Origin: Serratia liquefaciens
GTDB lineage: Bacteria; Pseudomonadota; Gammaproteobacteria; Enterobacterales; Enterobacteriaceae
Direction of reading: 5' to 3'
DNA length: 64,000 nucleotides
Assembly: GCF_027594825.1 (NCBI RefSeq)
Contig: NZ_CP088930.1
Coordinates: 2,603,019-2,667,018 of the forward strand
Part shown: in pieces, positions 21,177 to 33,224 of the stretch
How positions within the stretch are numbered: the stretch's first letter is position 1
Layout: each line of letters begins with the position of its first letter
The notes under the pieces: generated by a model
Database searches by the model: none
The model's input: the letters and a program-made list of their open reading frames with translations, nothing else
What the model was told of the DNA's origin: nothing
Made by a program: the position numbers and the translations under genes

Positions 21177-23624
21177 TTACAGCTTGATGGGTTTGATGTG
21201 CCAGATTTCGTCCGCATACTCCTGAATGGTGCGGTCGGAAGAGAAGTAGCCCATATTGGCGATATTCAGCACCGCCCGACGCGTCCAGTCGTCCTGATTG
21301 CGATACACCTCATCCACCTTGTCCTGCGTATCCACATAGCTGCGGTAATCTGCCAGCAACTGGTAGTGATCGCCCAGGTTTACCAGGGAATCAAACAGGT
21401 TGCTGTAGCGCTTGGGCTCCTCAGGGCTGTAAACGCCGGTGGCGATCTGGGTAAGCGCCTGATGCAGCTCGGGATCCTGCTCATAGTACAGATGCGGGTT
21501 GTAGCCGTTGCGGCGCAGCTCCTCGACCTGTTCGGCGGTATTGCCGAAGATAAAGATGTTCTCCGCCCCTACGTGCTCCAGCATTTCAACGTTGGCGCCA
21601 TCCAGCGTGCCGATGGTCAGCGCACCGTTAAGCGCGAACTTCATATTACTGGTGCCGGATGCCTCGGTGCCTGCCAGCGAGATCTGTTCGGACAGGTCCG
21701 CCGCCGGAATAATCATTTGCGCCAGGCTGACGCTGTAGTTTGGAATGAACACCACTTTCAGTTGCGTATGCACTCGCGGATCGTTGTTGATCACCTTGGC
21801 GACGTCGTTGATCAAGCGGATGATTTGCTTGGCGGCGTAATAGGCCGAAGCCGCCTTGCCGGCAAAGATCACCACGCGCGGCACCCGCTCGGTTTCCGGA
21901 TCTTGCAACAGACGGTTATACAGCGTGATCACGTGCAGTACGTTGAGCAATTGCCGTTTGTACTCGTGGATACGTTTAATCTGCACGTCAAACAGCGCGT
22001 CCGGGTTGACCACCACATTCAACGTTTTGGCGATGTAGGTCGCCAGTCGCTCCTTGTTCTGCCGTTTGGCGCTTTGCACCGCCTTCAGGAAGCTGGGGTA
22101 ATCGATATTGGCCTTGATCTCGCTCAGTTGGCTGAGATCGGTACGCCAGGTCTGACCGATGCTGTCATCCAGCACGTCAGACAGCGGTCGGTTAGCCAGC
22201 CCCAGCCAGCGCCGTGGGGTGACGCCGTTGGTTTTATTGCAGAAGCGATTAGGGAAAATACGGGCGAAATCGGCAAACAGCGATTGCACCATCAGTTCGG
22301 AGTGCAGCGCCGAAACGCCGTTAACCTTGTGGCTCGCCACCACAGCCAGCCACGCCATACGCACACGACGACCATTGGTTTCATCAATGATCGACACCCG
22401 CGCCAGCAACTCATTGTCGCCCGGCGCCACTTCCTGCACCTGTTTGAGGAAGTGATCGTTAATCTCGAAAATCAGCTGCAGGTGACGCGGCAGGATCCGG
22501 CCAATCATGTCCAGCGGCCAGGTTTCCAGCGCTTCGCTCATCAACGTGTGGTTGGTGTAAGAAAACACCTGCTCGACCACCGCCCAGGCATCCAGCCAGC
22601 TGAACTTATGTTCGTCGATTAGCCGGTGCATCAGCTCAGGGATAGACAACACCGGGTGGGTATCATTGAGGTGAATAGCAATCTTGTCTGCCAGGTTGTC
22701 GAAGCTTTTATGCATCGTCCAATGGCGGTTGAGGATATCCTGCACCGTGGCCGATACCAGGAAATACTCCTGCCGCAGACGAAGCTCACGCCCTGAATAC
22801 GTCGAGTCATCGGGATAGAGCACGCGTGATACGTTTTCCGAATGGTTTTTATCCTCAACCGCCGCAAAGTAATCGCCCTGATTGAATTTACCCAGGTTGA
22901 TTTCATTACTGGCCTGCGCGCTCCACAGCCGCAGCGTATTGGTGGCGTCGGTATCAAAACCGGGGATCACCTGATCGTAAGCGGTGGCGATGATCTCTTC
23001 GGTTTCCACCCAACGCGCCTTGGCGCCTTCCTGCTGGATCCGTCCGCCAAAGCGCACCTTATAGCGGGTGTTATGACGCGGGAACTCCCACGGATTGCCG
23101 TATTCCAGCCAATAGTCCGGTGACTCCATCTGTTGGCCGTTAACGATATTCTGTTTGAACATGCCGTATTCGTAACGAATGCCGTAGCCCCGACCCGGCA
23201 GCGCCAGCGTCGCCAGCGAATCCAGGAAGCAGGCGGCCAATCGGCCCAGCCCGCCGTTGCCCAGCCCGGGATCGTTCTCCTCCTCCAGCAGTTCGCCCAG
23301 GCTCAGCCCCATCTCATTCAACGCGTCGTCGATATCCTGATAAATCCCCATCGACAGCAAGGCGTTGGACAGCGTCCGGCCAATCAGAAACTCCATCGAC
23401 AGGTAATAAACCTGGCGCACATCCTGCGAAAGTTGCGCACGGTTAGAGCGTAACCAGCGCTCCACCATACGGTCGCGCACCGCAAACAGCACGGCGTTCA
23501 GCCAGTCATGCTGGTTGGCGATAGCCGGATCCTTGCCGACGATAAACATTAACTTATAGGCGATGGAGTGTTTCAGCGCTTCAACACTGACCGTGGGTGA
23601 GGTGTAACTAATCGGTGAAGTCAT
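21177..23624 (-). CDS. glgP: GlgP, glycogen phosphorylase
   Basis: 815 residues from the ATG at 23624, the E. coli length. The pyridoxal-phosphate lysine is in [16 protein letters not shown], and the [14 protein letters not shown] start, [15 protein letters not shown] and [13 protein letters not shown] motifs are typical. It releases glucose-1-phosphate from glycogen. The frame continues to 23699, but that part runs through a GC-rich repeat, and [20 protein letters not shown] matches the family start. Last gene of glgBXCAP. Confidence 0.97.
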   Translation of the reverse strand: MTSPISYTSPTVSVEALKHSIAYKLMFIVGKDPAIANQHDWLNAVLFAVRDRMVERWLRSNRAQLSQDVRQVYYLSMEFLIGRTLSNALLSMGIYQDIDDALNEMGLSLGELLEEENDPGLGNGGLGRLAACFLDSLATLALPGRGYGIRYEYGMFKQNIVNGQQMESPDYWLEYGNPWEFPRHNTRYKVRFGGRIQQEGAKARWVETEEIIATAYDQVIPGFDTDATNTLRLWSAQASNEINLGKFNQGDYFAAVEDKNHSENVSRVLYPDDSTYSGRELRLRQEYFLVSATVQDILNRHWTMHKSFDNLADKIAIHLNDTHPVLSIPELMHRLIDEHKFSWLDAWAVVEQVFSYTNHTLMSEALETWPLDMIGRILPRHLQLIFEINDHFLKQVQEVAPGDNELLARVSIIDETNGRRVRMAWLAVVASHKVNGVSALHSELMVQSLFADFARIFPNRFCNKTNGVTPRRWLGLANRPLSDVLDDSIGQTWRTDLSQLSEIKANIDYPSFLKAVQSAKRQNKERLATYIAKTLNVVVNPDALFDVQIKRIHEYKRQLLNVLHVITLYNRLLQDPETERVPRVVIFAGKAASAYYAAKQIIRLINDVAKVINNDPRVHTQLKVVFIPNYSVSLAQMIIPAADLSEQISLAGTEASGTSNMKFALNGALTIGTLDGANVEMLEHVGAENIFIFGNTAEQVEELRRNGYNPHLYYEQDPELHQALTQIATGVYSPEEPKRYSNLFDSLVNLGDHYQLLADYRSYVDTQDKVDEVYRNQDDWTRRAVLNIANMGYFSSDRTIQEYADEIWHIKPIKL

Positions 23625-23644
23625 AGCTTTTCGATCCCCTGAAG

Positions 23645-23712
23645 GGGGCGCATATATTCGCCCGGAATAGATGCGCCCCACTGAACTCGGGCGCCGCATG
23701 TTGCGCCCCTAC
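23645..23712. repeat. GC-rich double-hairpin intergenic repeat, copy 1
   Basis: Two hairpins side by side: GGGGCGCAT (23645-23653) with its complement at 23671-23679, and GGGCGC (23689-23694) with GCGCCC (23703-23708), ending in CCCCTAC. Read on the reverse strand it starts GTAGGGGCGC, as does the copy at 48900. It lies between glgA and glgP and would form a structured region in the glg mRNA. Confidence 0.7.
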
Positions 23713-23749
23713 AACCTACAATAGCGGGTGTCGCTGCACGTCATGACGT

Positions 23750-25183
23750 CTACAACAAACGCTGATAAAGCGACAGGTATTCTTTTGCCGCGACCTGCCA
23801 GCCAAAATCCACGCTCATGGCGTGGCGCTGGACGTGACGCCAATGCTTCGGCCTGCTCCACAGCACCATGGCGCGCCGAATGGCGTTGCCCAGTGCGGTG
23901 GCGTCACAATCATCAAACACAAATCCGCTGGCGCTGCCGTCGGCCAGATTCTCCAACGCACAGTCCACCACCGTGTCCGCCAGCCCCCCGGTGCGGCGCA
24001 CCAGCGGCAGCGTGCCGTATTTCAGGCCATAGAGTTGGGTCAGCCCACAGGGTTCAAAGCGGCTCGGCACCATGATCACATCGGCCCCGCCGATGATGCG
24101 GTGCGAGAAGGCTTCGTGGTAACCAATCTGTACGCCAACCTGCTCCGGATAGTCGGCGGCAGCGGCGAGGAACGCCTGTTGCAGCACCGCATCGCCGGCC
24201 CCCAGCAGCGCCAGTTGGCCCCCCTGCTCCAGCAGCGCCGGCAGGGCTTCCAGCACCAGATCCAGCCCTTTCTGGCTGGTCAGACGGCTCACTACCGCAA
24301 ACACCGGCAGCGACTCGTCCACCTTCAGGCCCATGGCTTTTTGCAGGTGCAGCTTGTTCTTGACCTTGTTCTTCAGATCGTCAGCGTCGTAACGGGCGGT
24401 CAGACGCGGATCGTGGGACGGGTCCCAAATTTTGTCATCTACGCCGTTAAGAATGCCGCTCAAGCGCCCCTGATGCTGGCGTTCCTGCAGCAGCCCCTCC
24501 ATGCCATAGCCGAACTCCGGCCGGGTGATTTCCCGTGCGTAGGTCGGGCTGACGGCGGTGATATGGTCGGCGTAGTACAAACCCGCCTTCAGGAATGACA
24601 TCTGGCCGTAAAACTCCAGGCCATAGACGTTGTAGAACGAAGGCGGTAACCACAGCTCTGCCACGTGATGGGCGGAGAATAGCCCCTGATAGGCCAGGTT
24701 GTGCACGGTGAAAATAGATCGCGCCGGATGGCCATTGGCGGCCAGATAGGCGCAAGCCAGCCCCGCATGCCAGTCATGGGCATGCACTACCTGCGGACGC
24801 CAGTACCGATCCAACCCCTTGGCCAGCTCGCAGGCCATCCAGCCCAGCAGGGCAAAGCGCCGGTGGTTGTCGGAATAGGCATTCATTGATTGGTCGTGAT
24901 ACGGGCTGCCCGGCCGCTCGTACAGCCAGGGGGCATCAATCAGGTAAATGCCCACGCCGTGGTAGGTGCCGTAACGCAAGCCGACCCGGCCGGCAAAAGA
25001 ATCGATTTCTGCCACCAGCACGGAATCCGGTATGCCGTTGCGCACGTCAGGAAAAGCGGGCAATAACACCCGAACATCGCCGCCCTCGGCGATCTGAGCC
25101 GCGGGTAATGCGCCAACCACGTCTGCGAGCCCCCCGGTTTTCAACAGGGGGAACATTTCAGAACATACGTGTAAAACCTGCAT
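23750..25183 (-). CDS. glgA: GlgA, glycogen synthase
   Basis: 477 residues, glycosyltransferase family 5. The ADP-glucose-binding [13 protein letters not shown] lies at Lys15, and the C-terminal [19 protein letters not shown] carries the conserved catalytic-site glutamate. It extends alpha-1,4-glucan chains from ADP-glucose. The ATG at 25183 has an AGGAG site with 5-nt spacing and gives the usual MQVLHVCSE; a GTG two codons upstream is too close to that site. It lies 127 bp after glgC. Confidence 0.97.
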   Translation of the reverse strand: MQVLHVCSEMFPLLKTGGLADVVGALPAAQIAEGGDVRVLLPAFPDVRNGIPDSVLVAEIDSFAGRVGLRYGTYHGVGIYLIDAPWLYERPGSPYHDQSMNAYSDNHRRFALLGWMACELAKGLDRYWRPQVVHAHDWHAGLACAYLAANGHPARSIFTVHNLAYQGLFSAHHVAELWLPPSFYNVYGLEFYGQMSFLKAGLYYADHITAVSPTYAREITRPEFGYGMEGLLQERQHQGRLSGILNGVDDKIWDPSHDPRLTARYDADDLKNKVKNKLHLQKAMGLKVDESLPVFAVVSRLTSQKGLDLVLEALPALLEQGGQLALLGAGDAVLQQAFLAAAADYPEQVGVQIGYHEAFSHRIIGGADVIMVPSRFEPCGLTQLYGLKYGTLPLVRRTGGLADTVVDCALENLADGSASGFVFDDCDATALGNAIRRAMVLWSRPKHWRHVQRHAMSVDFGWQVAAKEYLSLYQRLL

Positions 25184-25310
25184 TATCACTCCTGAGAATC
25201 GGCAAAATTACTCTGGAAAAGCAGGCTTGCCGCTGTTGTTAACCCCGCGTTGTGCAAGCCATCAGTCCGTTTATATGGCGGCAGGCTATCGTTCTGCCGA
25301 CTACCTTAAC

Positions 25311-26588
25311 TCACAACTTTGACAACATTTCGCGCGTCACCAGCACAATGCCACCTTCCGAGCGATAAAAGCGTTTGCTGTCCTCGTCGGCGTTTTCGCC
25401 AATCACCATCCCCTCGGGAATATGACAGGCACGGTCGATAATGCAGCGCCGCAGACGGCAAGAACGGCCGACGTTAACGTCCGGCAGCAATACGGTAGAG
25501 TCGATGGTGCAGAACGAGTTCACCCGCACCCGCGGGAATAGCACCGAATGCACCACCACCGAACCGGAGACGATGCAACCGCCGGACACCAGCGAGTTCA
25601 TGGTCATGCCGTGGCTGCCGGAGCGATCCTGCACAAACTTGGCCGGCGGCAGCGGTTCCATGTGGGTGCGGATCGGCCAGGCGCGGTCATACATATCCAG
25701 CTCCGGCGTTACCGAAGCCAGATCGAGGTTGGCGCGCCAGTAGGCCTCCAGCGTACCCACATCGCGCCAATACGGTGGCAGATCGGGGTTGGAGGTCACG
25801 CAGGACAGCGTGAACGGGTGCGCCCAAGCCGCTTTCTGGGCAGTGATTTTCGGGATCAGATCCTTACCGAAATCGTGGGTGGAGCCCGGCGTCGACATGT
25901 CCTCCTCCAGCAGTTGGAACAGGTAGTCGGCGTTAAAGATGTAGATCCCCATGCTGGCCAGCGACATATCCGGATTGCCCGGCATCGGCGGCGGGTTGCT
26001 GGGCTTTTCCAGGAATTCGAGGATCAGATCGTTTTCGTCCACTTCCATCACGCCGAACTCGCTGGCTTCCTCACGGGGTACCGGCAAGCAGGCGACGGTG
26101 CATTGCGCGCCCTTTTCCACGTGGTCGATCAGCATGCGCGAGTAATCCATCTTGTAGATGTGATCGCCCGCCAGGATCACCACATATTCGGCGTCGTAAC
26201 GGCGAATGATATCCAGGTTCTGGTACACCGCATCCGCCGTGCCCTTGTACCAGTGCTCGGTACTGAGGCGTTGCTGGGCCGGCAACAGGTCAACAAACTC
26301 GTTCATCTCTTCGTTGAGGAACGACCAACCGCGCTGGATATGCTGCACCAGAGTATGGGACTGGTATTGGGTGATCACGCCGATGCGGCGGATCCCCGAG
26401 TTCAGACAGTTCGACAGGGCAAAATCGATAATGCGGAATTTACCGCCAAAGTGGACGGCCGGCTTGGCCCGGGTTGAGGTTAAATCTTTCAAACGCGAAC
26501 CGCGGCCACCGGCCAGGATCAGGGCGACGGACTTAATCGGCAGTTGGCGTGCCAACATCAGGGGGTCTTTATTTTCAAACCTAACCAT
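25311..26588 (-). CDS. glgC: GlgC, glucose-1-phosphate adenylyltransferase
   Basis: 425 residues. The nucleotidyltransferase motif [15 protein letters not shown] is near residue 24, followed by [20 protein letters not shown], which contains the lysine linked to fructose-1,6-bisphosphate activation in enteric enzymes. The C-terminal third is a left-handed beta-helix. It makes ADP-glucose, the committed and allosterically controlled step of glycogen synthesis. It begins 12 bp after glgX. Confidence 0.98.
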   Translation of the reverse strand: MVRFENKDPLMLARQLPIKSVALILAGGRGSRLKDLTSTRAKPAVHFGGKFRIIDFALSNCLNSGIRRIGVITQYQSHTLVQHIQRGWSFLNEEMNEFVDLLPAQQRLSTEHWYKGTADAVYQNLDIIRRYDAEYVVILAGDHIYKMDYSRMLIDHVEKGAQCTVACLPVPREEASEFGVMEVDENDLILEFLEKPSNPPPMPGNPDMSLASMGIYIFNADYLFQLLEEDMSTPGSTHDFGKDLIPKITAQKAAWAHPFTLSCVTSNPDLPPYWRDVGTLEAYWRANLDLASVTPELDMYDRAWPIRTHMEPLPPAKFVQDRSGSHGMTMNSLVSGGCIVSGSVVVHSVLFPRVRVNSFCTIDSTVLLPDVNVGRSCRLRRCIIDRACHIPEGMVIGENADEDSKRFYRSEGGIVLVTREMLSKL

Positions 26589-26600
26589 AGCTGACTCCTT

Positions 26601-28586
26601 TTATTTTTTCTTTACCAGCACGCAAATCGAGTGCGCAGCCTGGTGCCAGGCGGGTAAAATCGCCCGCGAATCTTCCTGAGTAAAGGGGGCGACAAGCTGC
26701 CAATCGCCGACGGGCAACGTCATCTCCACCGCCTGCTGCGTGGCATTCACCACCACCAGCCAACGTTGCGACAGACAGATCTGCAACCGCAGTTCACCCT
26801 GCTCCCACTCTTGCGCGTCGAGGGGTTGCCCCTGCGCGTTCAGCCACTGCACGCTGCCGTCACCCTCCTGCCACCAGCGGTCTTGCTGCAAGGCAGGGAT
26901 TTGTTGGCGCAAACGGATCAGTGCGGCGGTGTAATCGGTGAGAGCGTCATCTGCCGTGGCCCAATCGAGCCAGGTGATAGCGTTGTCCTGACAATAGGCA
27001 TTGTTGTTGCCCTGCTGGCTGTGTCCATGCTCGTCGCCGGCCAGCAGCATCGGCGTCCCCTGGGACAGCAACAACGTAGCGAGCAGCACTCGCCGGCTGG
27101 CCCTGCGGCGTTGCAAAATGGCATCGTCGGCAATCGGGCCTTCAACACCGTGGTTATTGCTAAAGTTACGGTCGCTGCCGTCACGGTTACCTTCACCGTT
27201 CAGTTGGTTGTGCTTGCGGTTAAAACTGACCAAGTCCTGCAGGGTGAATCCGTCATGAGCGGTCAGCATGTTGATGCTGGCGTACGGCGCACGCCCGCGT
27301 TGGTTAAACCAATCGCTGGAAGCGGCGAAACGTTGGGCGAACTGGCCCAGCGATACGCCGTCCTGCAGCCAGAAACGACGGATATCGTCCCGATAATGGT
27401 CGTTCCACTCGGCGAATCGCCCAGGGAACTCACCCACCTGATAACCGCCGGGGCCAATATCCCACGGCTCGGCAATCAGCTTGCAGCGCGACAGCAGGTC
27501 GTCTGCCAGCATCGCCTGGAAAAGCGGCGCATCGCGGTCGAACGCGGGCGTACGGCCGAGCACGCTGCCCAGATCGAAGCGAAAGCCGTCAACATGGCAC
27601 TCGCCAACCCAAAAACGCAAACAGTCCATCACCCAGGCGACACCCTGTGGTTGATCCAACCGCAGGGTGTTGCCGCAGCCGGTATCGTTCACATAATCAC
27701 CGTCGGGGGTAAGCCAGTAATAGCCTGGGTTATCGATACCGCGCAGCGACAGCGTCGGGCCGTCGGTATCCAGCTCGGCGCTGTGGTTGAACACCACGTC
27801 GAGGATCACTTCAATGCTGGCTTTATGCAGCGCCTTCACCGCATCGCGAAACTCGCGCAGCGGCGTCGTATCCGTGCGCAGGCTGGAATAACGGTTATCC
27901 GGCGCATAGGGCGCCAGCACGTTATAGCCCCAGTAATTAATCAATCCGAGCCGCTGCAGACGCGGTTCAGAACTGTGCTGCTGCACCGGCAACAACTCCA
28001 GCGCAGTGATGCCGAGCCGCTTGAAATAGGCGATCATCACCGGATGGCCGAGCGCGGCGAAGCTGCCGCGCAGCACCGGCGGGATCTCCGGGTGCTGCAA
28101 GGTCAGGCCGCGGACATGCGCTTCGTAGATCACCGTTTTGCCCCAGGGCGTAGCCGGCGGGCGGTCATCCTGCCAATCATAGGCTTCATCAATCACCACG
28201 CACTTGGGCATCAGTTCGGCGCTGTCATGCTGATCCGGCCGGTCATAGCCGCCATGCAGGTAAGGGTCATCCGCCACCGGTCCCTCCACCGCACGCGCAG
28301 CGGGATCCAACAGCAGTTTGTTGGGGTTAAAACGCAGCCCCCGAGCAGGATCAAACGGACCATGCACGCGGAAACCGTAACGCTGCCCCGGTTTACCGCC
28401 CGGCAAGTAGCCGTGCCAGATATCACCGCTGCGCGCCGTCAACGGCAGCCGAACTTCCTGCTGCTGTTCGTCAAACAGGCACAGCTCCACCCCCGTGGCT
28501 CGGGCGGAATACAGGCTAAAGTTGATGCCGTTACCGTCATAGTGCGCCCCGAGAGGCGCGGCGATGCCGGGCGTCAGCTCAGTCAT
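26601..28586 (-). CDS. glgX: GlgX, glycogen debranching enzyme
   Basis: 661 residues, isoamylase-type glycoside hydrolase family 13, with an N-terminal carbohydrate-binding module. Catalytic motifs are [13 protein letters not shown] (nucleophile Asp), [12 protein letters not shown] (acid/base Glu) and LTAHDGFTL (third Asp). It cuts the short alpha-1,6 branches left by GlgP. Its start overlaps the glgB stop codon by four bases (ATGA), indicating translational coupling. Confidence 0.96.
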   Translation of the reverse strand: MTELTPGIAAPLGAHYDGNGINFSLYSARATGVELCLFDEQQQEVRLPLTARSGDIWHGYLPGGKPGQRYGFRVHGPFDPARGLRFNPNKLLLDPAARAVEGPVADDPYLHGGYDRPDQHDSAELMPKCVVIDEAYDWQDDRPPATPWGKTVIYEAHVRGLTLQHPEIPPVLRGSFAALGHPVMIAYFKRLGITALELLPVQQHSSEPRLQRLGLINYWGYNVLAPYAPDNRYSSLRTDTTPLREFRDAVKALHKASIEVILDVVFNHSAELDTDGPTLSLRGIDNPGYYWLTPDGDYVNDTGCGNTLRLDQPQGVAWVMDCLRFWVGECHVDGFRFDLGSVLGRTPAFDRDAPLFQAMLADDLLSRCKLIAEPWDIGPGGYQVGEFPGRFAEWNDHYRDDIRRFWLQDGVSLGQFAQRFAASSDWFNQRGRAPYASINMLTAHDGFTLQDLVSFNRKHNQLNGEGNRDGSDRNFSNNHGVEGPIADDAILQRRRASRRVLLATLLLSQGTPMLLAGDEHGHSQQGNNNAYCQDNAITWLDWATADDALTDYTAALIRLRQQIPALQQDRWWQEGDGSVQWLNAQGQPLDAQEWEQGELRLQICLSQRWLVVVNATQQAVEMTLPVGDWQLVAPFTQEDSRAILPAWHQAAHSICVLVKKK

Positions 28587-30769
28587 TGCGCCTCCCGCAA
28601 CAGGTAGATGGTCGCCAATGGCGGTACGGTCACGCTAATCGAATGCTCGCGGCCGTGGTTGCCTATCGGTTCGGACACTACGCGGCCCTGATTGCCGGTA
28701 TTGCTGCCGTGATAATGATGTGAGTCGGTATTGAGGATTTCCCGGTATTCGCCGGCGCGGGAAATGCCGATGCGATAATGGTGGCGCGGCACCGGGGTGA
28801 AATTGCTGACGGCGATCAGCTCATTCCCTTGGGAGTCGTAACGGGCAAAGGCAAAGACCGAGTTGTCGTGGTCGTCCACCACCAACCACTCAAAGCCGTC
28901 AGGGCGGTAGTCGCGTTCATACAACGGCGCCTGCTGTTGATAGCAATGGTTGAGATCGCGTACCAGCCGCTGTACGCCGTGGTGCCAGCCGTCCAGCCCT
29001 TCCAGCAGGTGCCAGTCGAGGCTGCTGTCGAAGTTCCATTCGCGCCCTTGGGCAAACTCGCAGCCCATAAACAGCAGCTTCTTGCCCGGATGCGCCCACA
29101 TAAAGCCGTAGTAGGCACGCAGGTTGGCGAACTTCTGCCAGGCATCGCCGGGCATGCGGTCGAGCACCGATTTTTTGCCGTGCACCACTTCGTCATGGGA
29201 AATCGGCAGCACAAAGTTCTCGGTGTAGGCGTACAGCATGCCGAAAGTCATCTGATTGTGATGATATTTACGGTGCACCGGATCACATTGCATGTAGTTA
29301 AGCGTGTCGTGCATCCACCCCAGGTTCCATTTGTAGTGGAACCCCAGGCCGTTGGATTCCGGCGGCAGCGTCACCCCAGGGTAATCGGTAGACTCTTCCG
29401 CCAGCGTCACTGCGCCGGGGCGCTCCTTGCCGACGGTCTGGTTGGTGTAACGCAGGAAGGCGATGGCCTCCAGATTCTCATTGCCGCCGTAGTAATTCGG
29501 CACCCATTCGCCGTCGGCGCGGCTGTAGTCACGGTAGATCATCGAGGCTACCGCATCGACGCGCAGCGCATCTATACCGTAACGTTCCAGCCAGTAAAGG
29601 GCATTGCCCGCCAGATAATTACGCACCTCATTGCGGCCATAGTTATAGATCAGGGTATTCCAGTCCTGATGGAAACCTTCGCGCGGATCGGCATATTCAT
29701 ACAGCGCGGTGCCGTCGAAGTTCGCCAGGCCATAGGCGTCGCTGGGAAAATGCCCCGGCACCCAGTCGAGGATCACATTGATACCGGCCCGGTGCGCCGC
29801 AGCCACGAACGCCTTAAAATCGGCCGGAGTGCCGAAACGTCGGGTCGGGGCATACAGCCCTAGCGGCTGATAACCCCAACTGCCGTCAAACGGGTGCTCG
29901 TTAATCGGCAGCAGCTCGATATGGGTGAATCCCATATCCTTGACGTAATCAATCAGCTGCACGGCCAATTCGCCATAGCTGAGCCAGAAATTATCGTCGG
30001 TGTGGCGGCGCCAAGAGCCAAGATGCACTTCGTAGATAGAAATCGGGCGGTCAAAATCATTGGCCCGCTGACGTTGCGGGGTGTTTTCTACCACCTCAGG
30101 CAACGGAGTGACCAACGACGCGGTGTCCGGCCGCATCTGCGCTTCGAATGCGTAAGGATCGGCTTTGAGTTGGGTATTGCCGTAGCAGTCGATGATTTCA
30201 TATTTGTACAACTGCCCGGCCTTCACTCCCGGTAGAAACAGCTCCCAAATGCCGTTTTCACGGCGCAGGCGCATCGGATGGCGGCGTCCATCCCAAAAGT
30301 TGAACTCCCCCACCACCGAGACTCGCTGGGCGTTGGGTGCCCAGACGGCAAAAGTGACGCCTTCGACGTCATCGAGCGTGGCGAGATGAGCGCCCAACCG
30401 CTCATAAGGACGCAAATGGGTACCTTCAGCCAACAGCCAACTGTCGATATCCTGCAGCAGGGTGCCGAAACGGTAGGGATCGTCGACGATCTGTTGGTGA
30501 TCGTGCCAGCGCACATCAAACTGATAGCGGAACGGGGTTTTACGGCGCGGCACCGTGGCGCTGAAAAAACCGCGTACATCATCGCAGTTCAACTGCACCA
30601 GTCGGCGACCGGTTTGCTGCTCCCGCAGCCAGACTTCGCTGGCGTCAGGCAGCAGCGCACGCACCTGCAGGCCGTTATCGACCGCATGCATGCCAAGCAG
30701 GGAAAAAGGATCGGCAGAGTTGCCGGAGAAAAGCTGATCAATCACGTCACGATCGGGAAGTACAGGCAT
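28583..30769 (-). CDS. glgB: GlgB, 1,4-alpha-glucan branching enzyme
   Basis: 728 residues, glycoside hydrolase family 13. Two N-terminal carbohydrate-binding segments precede the barrel. Catalytic motifs are [17 protein letters not shown] (nucleophile Asp), [12 protein letters not shown] (acid/base Glu) and [12 protein letters not shown] (third Asp). It introduces alpha-1,6 branches into glycogen. First gene of glgBXCAP, overlapping glgX by four bases. Confidence 0.98.
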   Translation of the reverse strand: MPVLPDRDVIDQLFSGNSADPFSLLGMHAVDNGLQVRALLPDASEVWLREQQTGRRLVQLNCDDVRGFFSATVPRRKTPFRYQFDVRWHDHQQIVDDPYRFGTLLQDIDSWLLAEGTHLRPYERLGAHLATLDDVEGVTFAVWAPNAQRVSVVGEFNFWDGRRHPMRLRRENGIWELFLPGVKAGQLYKYEIIDCYGNTQLKADPYAFEAQMRPDTASLVTPLPEVVENTPQRQRANDFDRPISIYEVHLGSWRRHTDDNFWLSYGELAVQLIDYVKDMGFTHIELLPINEHPFDGSWGYQPLGLYAPTRRFGTPADFKAFVAAAHRAGINVILDWVPGHFPSDAYGLANFDGTALYEYADPREGFHQDWNTLIYNYGRNEVRNYLAGNALYWLERYGIDALRVDAVASMIYRDYSRADGEWVPNYYGGNENLEAIAFLRYTNQTVGKERPGAVTLAEESTDYPGVTLPPESNGLGFHYKWNLGWMHDTLNYMQCDPVHRKYHHNQMTFGMLYAYTENFVLPISHDEVVHGKKSVLDRMPGDAWQKFANLRAYYGFMWAHPGKKLLFMGCEFAQGREWNFDSSLDWHLLEGLDGWHHGVQRLVRDLNHCYQQQAPLYERDYRPDGFEWLVVDDHDNSVFAFARYDSQGNELIAVSNFTPVPRHHYRIGISRAGEYREILNTDSHHYHGSNTGNQGRVVSEPIGNHGREHSISVTVPPLATIYLLREAQ

Positions 30770-30983
30770 AGTCTTCTTCCTAAGATTAAGAGCATGATTT
30801 ATAAGAGGCCACGCAGCCCATCGCCTTTCAGGTTACAGCGGCGTTGGCTGTACCTTGAGATCCGCAGGGCGTAACGCTTAATCCATAGCCGTTTTGGTTA
30901 TCATGCAATTCATTCGGTGTCTAAAGCGTGATTGCGGTCGGTTATTGATCAATTCTCACCTTCCCGACCCGAATTCCGCTCTT

Positions 30984-31035
30984 TATGCTTATTTTTAGCG
31001 CTGGTGAAAGTTTATTCGCCAGTGCTTTAAGCATA
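30984..31035. repeat. Long imperfect inverted repeat upstream of glgB
   Basis: TATGCTTA (30984-30991) and the nearby AGCGCTGGTGAA are mirrored by TTCGCCAGTGCT and AAGCATA (to 31035), giving a stem of about 20 bp with one bulge and a 6-nt loop. It lies about 215 bp upstream of glgB; its function is unknown. Confidence 0.55.
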
Positions 31036-31224
31036 GCTAATGTCGGTTAAAAACATTGCCGCATTACCAGGAAAAAGCTTCATTAAGAAAACTGCCAGCC
31101 TGACAGCGTCTTTGCGCTGCTGCCCGCATGGAGGAATGCCGATGACTTGTGCTCTTTCTCCCCTTTGCAGCGACTTAGTCCATAGCGCGCCGAAACGGAG
31201 AAAAAGGAAGAAAATAAGGCTTTT

Positions 31225-31248
31225 GAGGGCTGAAAGAGCTCAGCCCTC
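31225..31248 (-). terminator. Terminator hairpin after asd
   Basis: GAGGGCTGA (31225-31233) pairs with TCAGCCCTC (31240-31248) around a 6-nt loop. On the asd strand it is followed by an interrupted U-rich stretch. Confidence 0.6.
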
Positions 31249-31265
31249 GAGAAGTACAGTTCAGG

Positions 31266-32369
31266 TTACAGCAGGATACGCAGCATGCGGCGCAGCGGTT
31301 CAGCCGCACCCCACAGCAATTGGTCACCCACGGTGAACGCAGACAGGTATTCCGGCCCCATATTCAGCTTGCGCAGGCGACCGACTGGCGTATTCAGCGT
31401 CCCGGTGACCGCGGCCGGCGTCAGTTCACGCATGGTCAGTTCACGATCGTTCGGGATCACCCGCACCCAATCATTGTGGGTCGCCAGCATCTGTTCGATT
31501 TCCGGCAGTGAAACGTCTTTTTTCAGCTTCAGGGTGAATGCCTGGCTATGGCAACGCAACGCGCCAACGCGCACGCACAGGCCATCAACCGGGATCACGC
31601 TGCTGCTGTTTAGGATTTTGTTGGTTTCCGCCTGGCCTTTCCACTCTTCGCGGCTCTGGCCGTTATCGAGCTGCTTGTCGATCCACGGGATCAGGCTGCC
31701 GGCCAGCGGCACGCCAAAGTTATCGGTTGGCAATTTGCCGCTGCGGGTGGCCGCAGTGACTTTGCGTTCGATGTCCAAAATCGCCGATGCCGGATCCTGC
31801 AGCTCTTTCGCCACGTCGGCGTGCAGCATGCCCATTTGGGTCAGCAGTTCGCGCATATGGCGCGCACCGCCGCCGGAAGCGGCCTGATAGGTCGCGACGG
31901 ACGCCCACTCGACGAGGTTGTTGGCGAACAGGCCGCCCAGCGACATCAGCATCAGGCTGACGGTGCAGTTACCGCCGACAAAGGTCTTGATGCCTTTGTC
32001 CAGGCCCTGCTGGATCACGTCGCGGTTGACCGGATCCAGAATGATAATCGCGTCGTCCTGCATGCGCAGAGAAGAAGCCGCATCAATCCAGTAGCCTTGC
32101 CAACCGGTTTCACGCAGCTTCGGGTAAATTTCGTTGGTATAATCGCCGCCCTGGCAGGTAATAATGATGTCGAGCGCGCTCAGCGCATCAACATCGTAAG
32201 CATCTTGCAGCGTGCCCTGCTGGCCGCCGAATGCCGGCGCCGCAGAACCGTGCTGCGAAGTGGAGAAAAAGACCGGGCGAATGGCGTCGAAATCGCGCTC
32301 TTCCGTCATGCGTTGCATGAGTACGGAGCCGACCATTCCGCGCCAACCGATGAAACCAACGTTTTTCAT
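31266..32369 (-). CDS. asd: Asd, aspartate-semialdehyde dehydrogenase
   Basis: 367 residues, the E. coli length. The NADP-binding motif [12 protein letters not shown] is at the N-terminus, and the active-site cysteine Cys135 lies in [10 protein letters not shown]. It reduces aspartyl phosphate to aspartate semialdehyde, feeding lysine, diaminopimelate, methionine and threonine synthesis; usually essential. The frame extends 15 codons upstream, but the ATG at 32369 gives the conserved MKNVGFIGW. Confidence 0.98.
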   Translation of the reverse strand: MKNVGFIGWRGMVGSVLMQRMTEERDFDAIRPVFFSTSQHGSAAPAFGGQQGTLQDAYDVDALSALDIIITCQGGDYTNEIYPKLRETGWQGYWIDAASSLRMQDDAIIILDPVNRDVIQQGLDKGIKTFVGGNCTVSLMLMSLGGLFANNLVEWASVATYQAASGGGARHMRELLTQMGMLHADVAKELQDPASAILDIERKVTAATRSGKLPTDNFGVPLAGSLIPWIDKQLDNGQSREEWKGQAETNKILNSSSVIPVDGLCVRVGALRCHSQAFTLKLKKDVSLPEIEQMLATHNDWVRVIPNDRELTMRELTPAAVTGTLNTPVGRLRKLNMGPEYLSAFTVGDQLLWGAAEPLRRMLRILL

Positions 32370-32582
32370 ATGACTGTCCTGCCTTGGAGGATGACTGCTA
32401 TAAGTTGTGTGCACTATCTCTCCACCTTACAAAATGTCAGCGCAGGCGCAAAGTGAATTTATTCGATAGCTGAACGATTCTCAGCAATCCTTCTTATATA
32501 CCCCGTCGTCTTTCAAGCCATCGGGGATGGGTTAGTGCGTGGGTCGGGATGGCCGACACGTTTTTCAGAGTCAGAGGTAATG

Positions 32583-33176
32583 ATGACAGAGATGATTTCC
32601 GTCACGGTGTTGCTGTTTTTAATCATGGATCCGCTGGGCAATTTGCCGATTTTCATGTCGGTACTCAAACATCTGGAACCGCGCCGACGCCGGGTGGTGG
32701 TGATCCGCGAACTGCTGATCGCCCTGTTGTTGATGCTGATTTTCCTGTTCGCCGGCGAGAAAATTCTGGCGTTTCTTAACCTGCGAACCGAAACCGTGTC
32801 CATTTCCGGCGGGATTATTCTGTTTCTGATCGCCATCAAGATGATTTTCCCTACGCAGGAGGGCAACAGCAGCGGGCTTTCCGCCGGGGAAGAGCCCTTC
32901 CTGGTGCCGCTGGCGATCCCGTTGGTCGCCGGGCCTTCGATTCTGGCGGCGCTGATGCTGCTCTCGCACCAGTATCCGAACCAGATTTCGCACCTGGTGG
33001 TGGCATTGCTGATTGCCTGGGGCATTTCCGCCGCTATCTTGCTGATGTCGGATCTGTTCCTGCGCCTGCTGGGCAGTAAAGGGGTAAGCGCATTGGAAAG
33101 GTTGATGGGGCTGATTCTGGTGATGCTGTCGACCCAGATGTTCCTGGACGGCGTGCGGGCCTACATGAAGTTGTAG
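32583..33176 (+). CDS. yhgN: YhgN, MarC-family inner-membrane protein
   Basis: 197 residues, the same length as E. coli YhgN, with about six hydrophobic segments. Family signatures are FLIMDPLGNLPIF near the N-terminus and PLAIPLVAGPSILA in the middle. MarC proteins are integral inner-membrane proteins of unknown function. The ATG at 32583 is chosen over the one at 32580 because of its spacing from the AGAGG site (32573-32577). It lies in the E. coli position between asd and the gnt genes. Confidence 0.9.
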   Translation: MTEMISVTVLLFLIMDPLGNLPIFMSVLKHLEPRRRRVVVIRELLIALLLMLIFLFAGEKILAFLNLRTETVSISGGIILFLIAIKMIFPTQEGNSSGLSAGEEPFLVPLAIPLVAGPSILAALMLLSHQYPNQISHLVVALLIAWGISAAILLMSDLFLRLLGSKGVSALERLMGLILVMLSTQMFLDGVRAYMKL

Positions 33177-33224
33177 TGAATAAACGGGCGCCTGTGCGGC
33201 GCCGGCTTAGGGTGGCAGCCCGGA

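Larger units (their letters stand above)
30770..31265. other. glgB-asd intergenic region
   Basis: 496 bp holding the glgB promoter side and the end of the leftward asd transcript. It is more A+T rich than the flanking genes. It contains one long imperfect hairpin (30984-31035) and the asd terminator hairpin (31225-31248). A 98-codon rightward frame at 31040 runs into asd on the opposite strand and is not believed to be a gene. Confidence 0.6.

Noticed and set aside
21198..22622. 474-codon open frame opposite glgP
   Set aside because: Antisense shadow of a well-supported phosphorylase gene; no recognisable domain.
26766..28607. 613-codon open frame opposite glgX
   Set aside because: It lies fully antisense to a gene with clear catalytic motifs; long antisense frames are common in GC-rich DNA with this codon bias, and the protein resembles nothing known.
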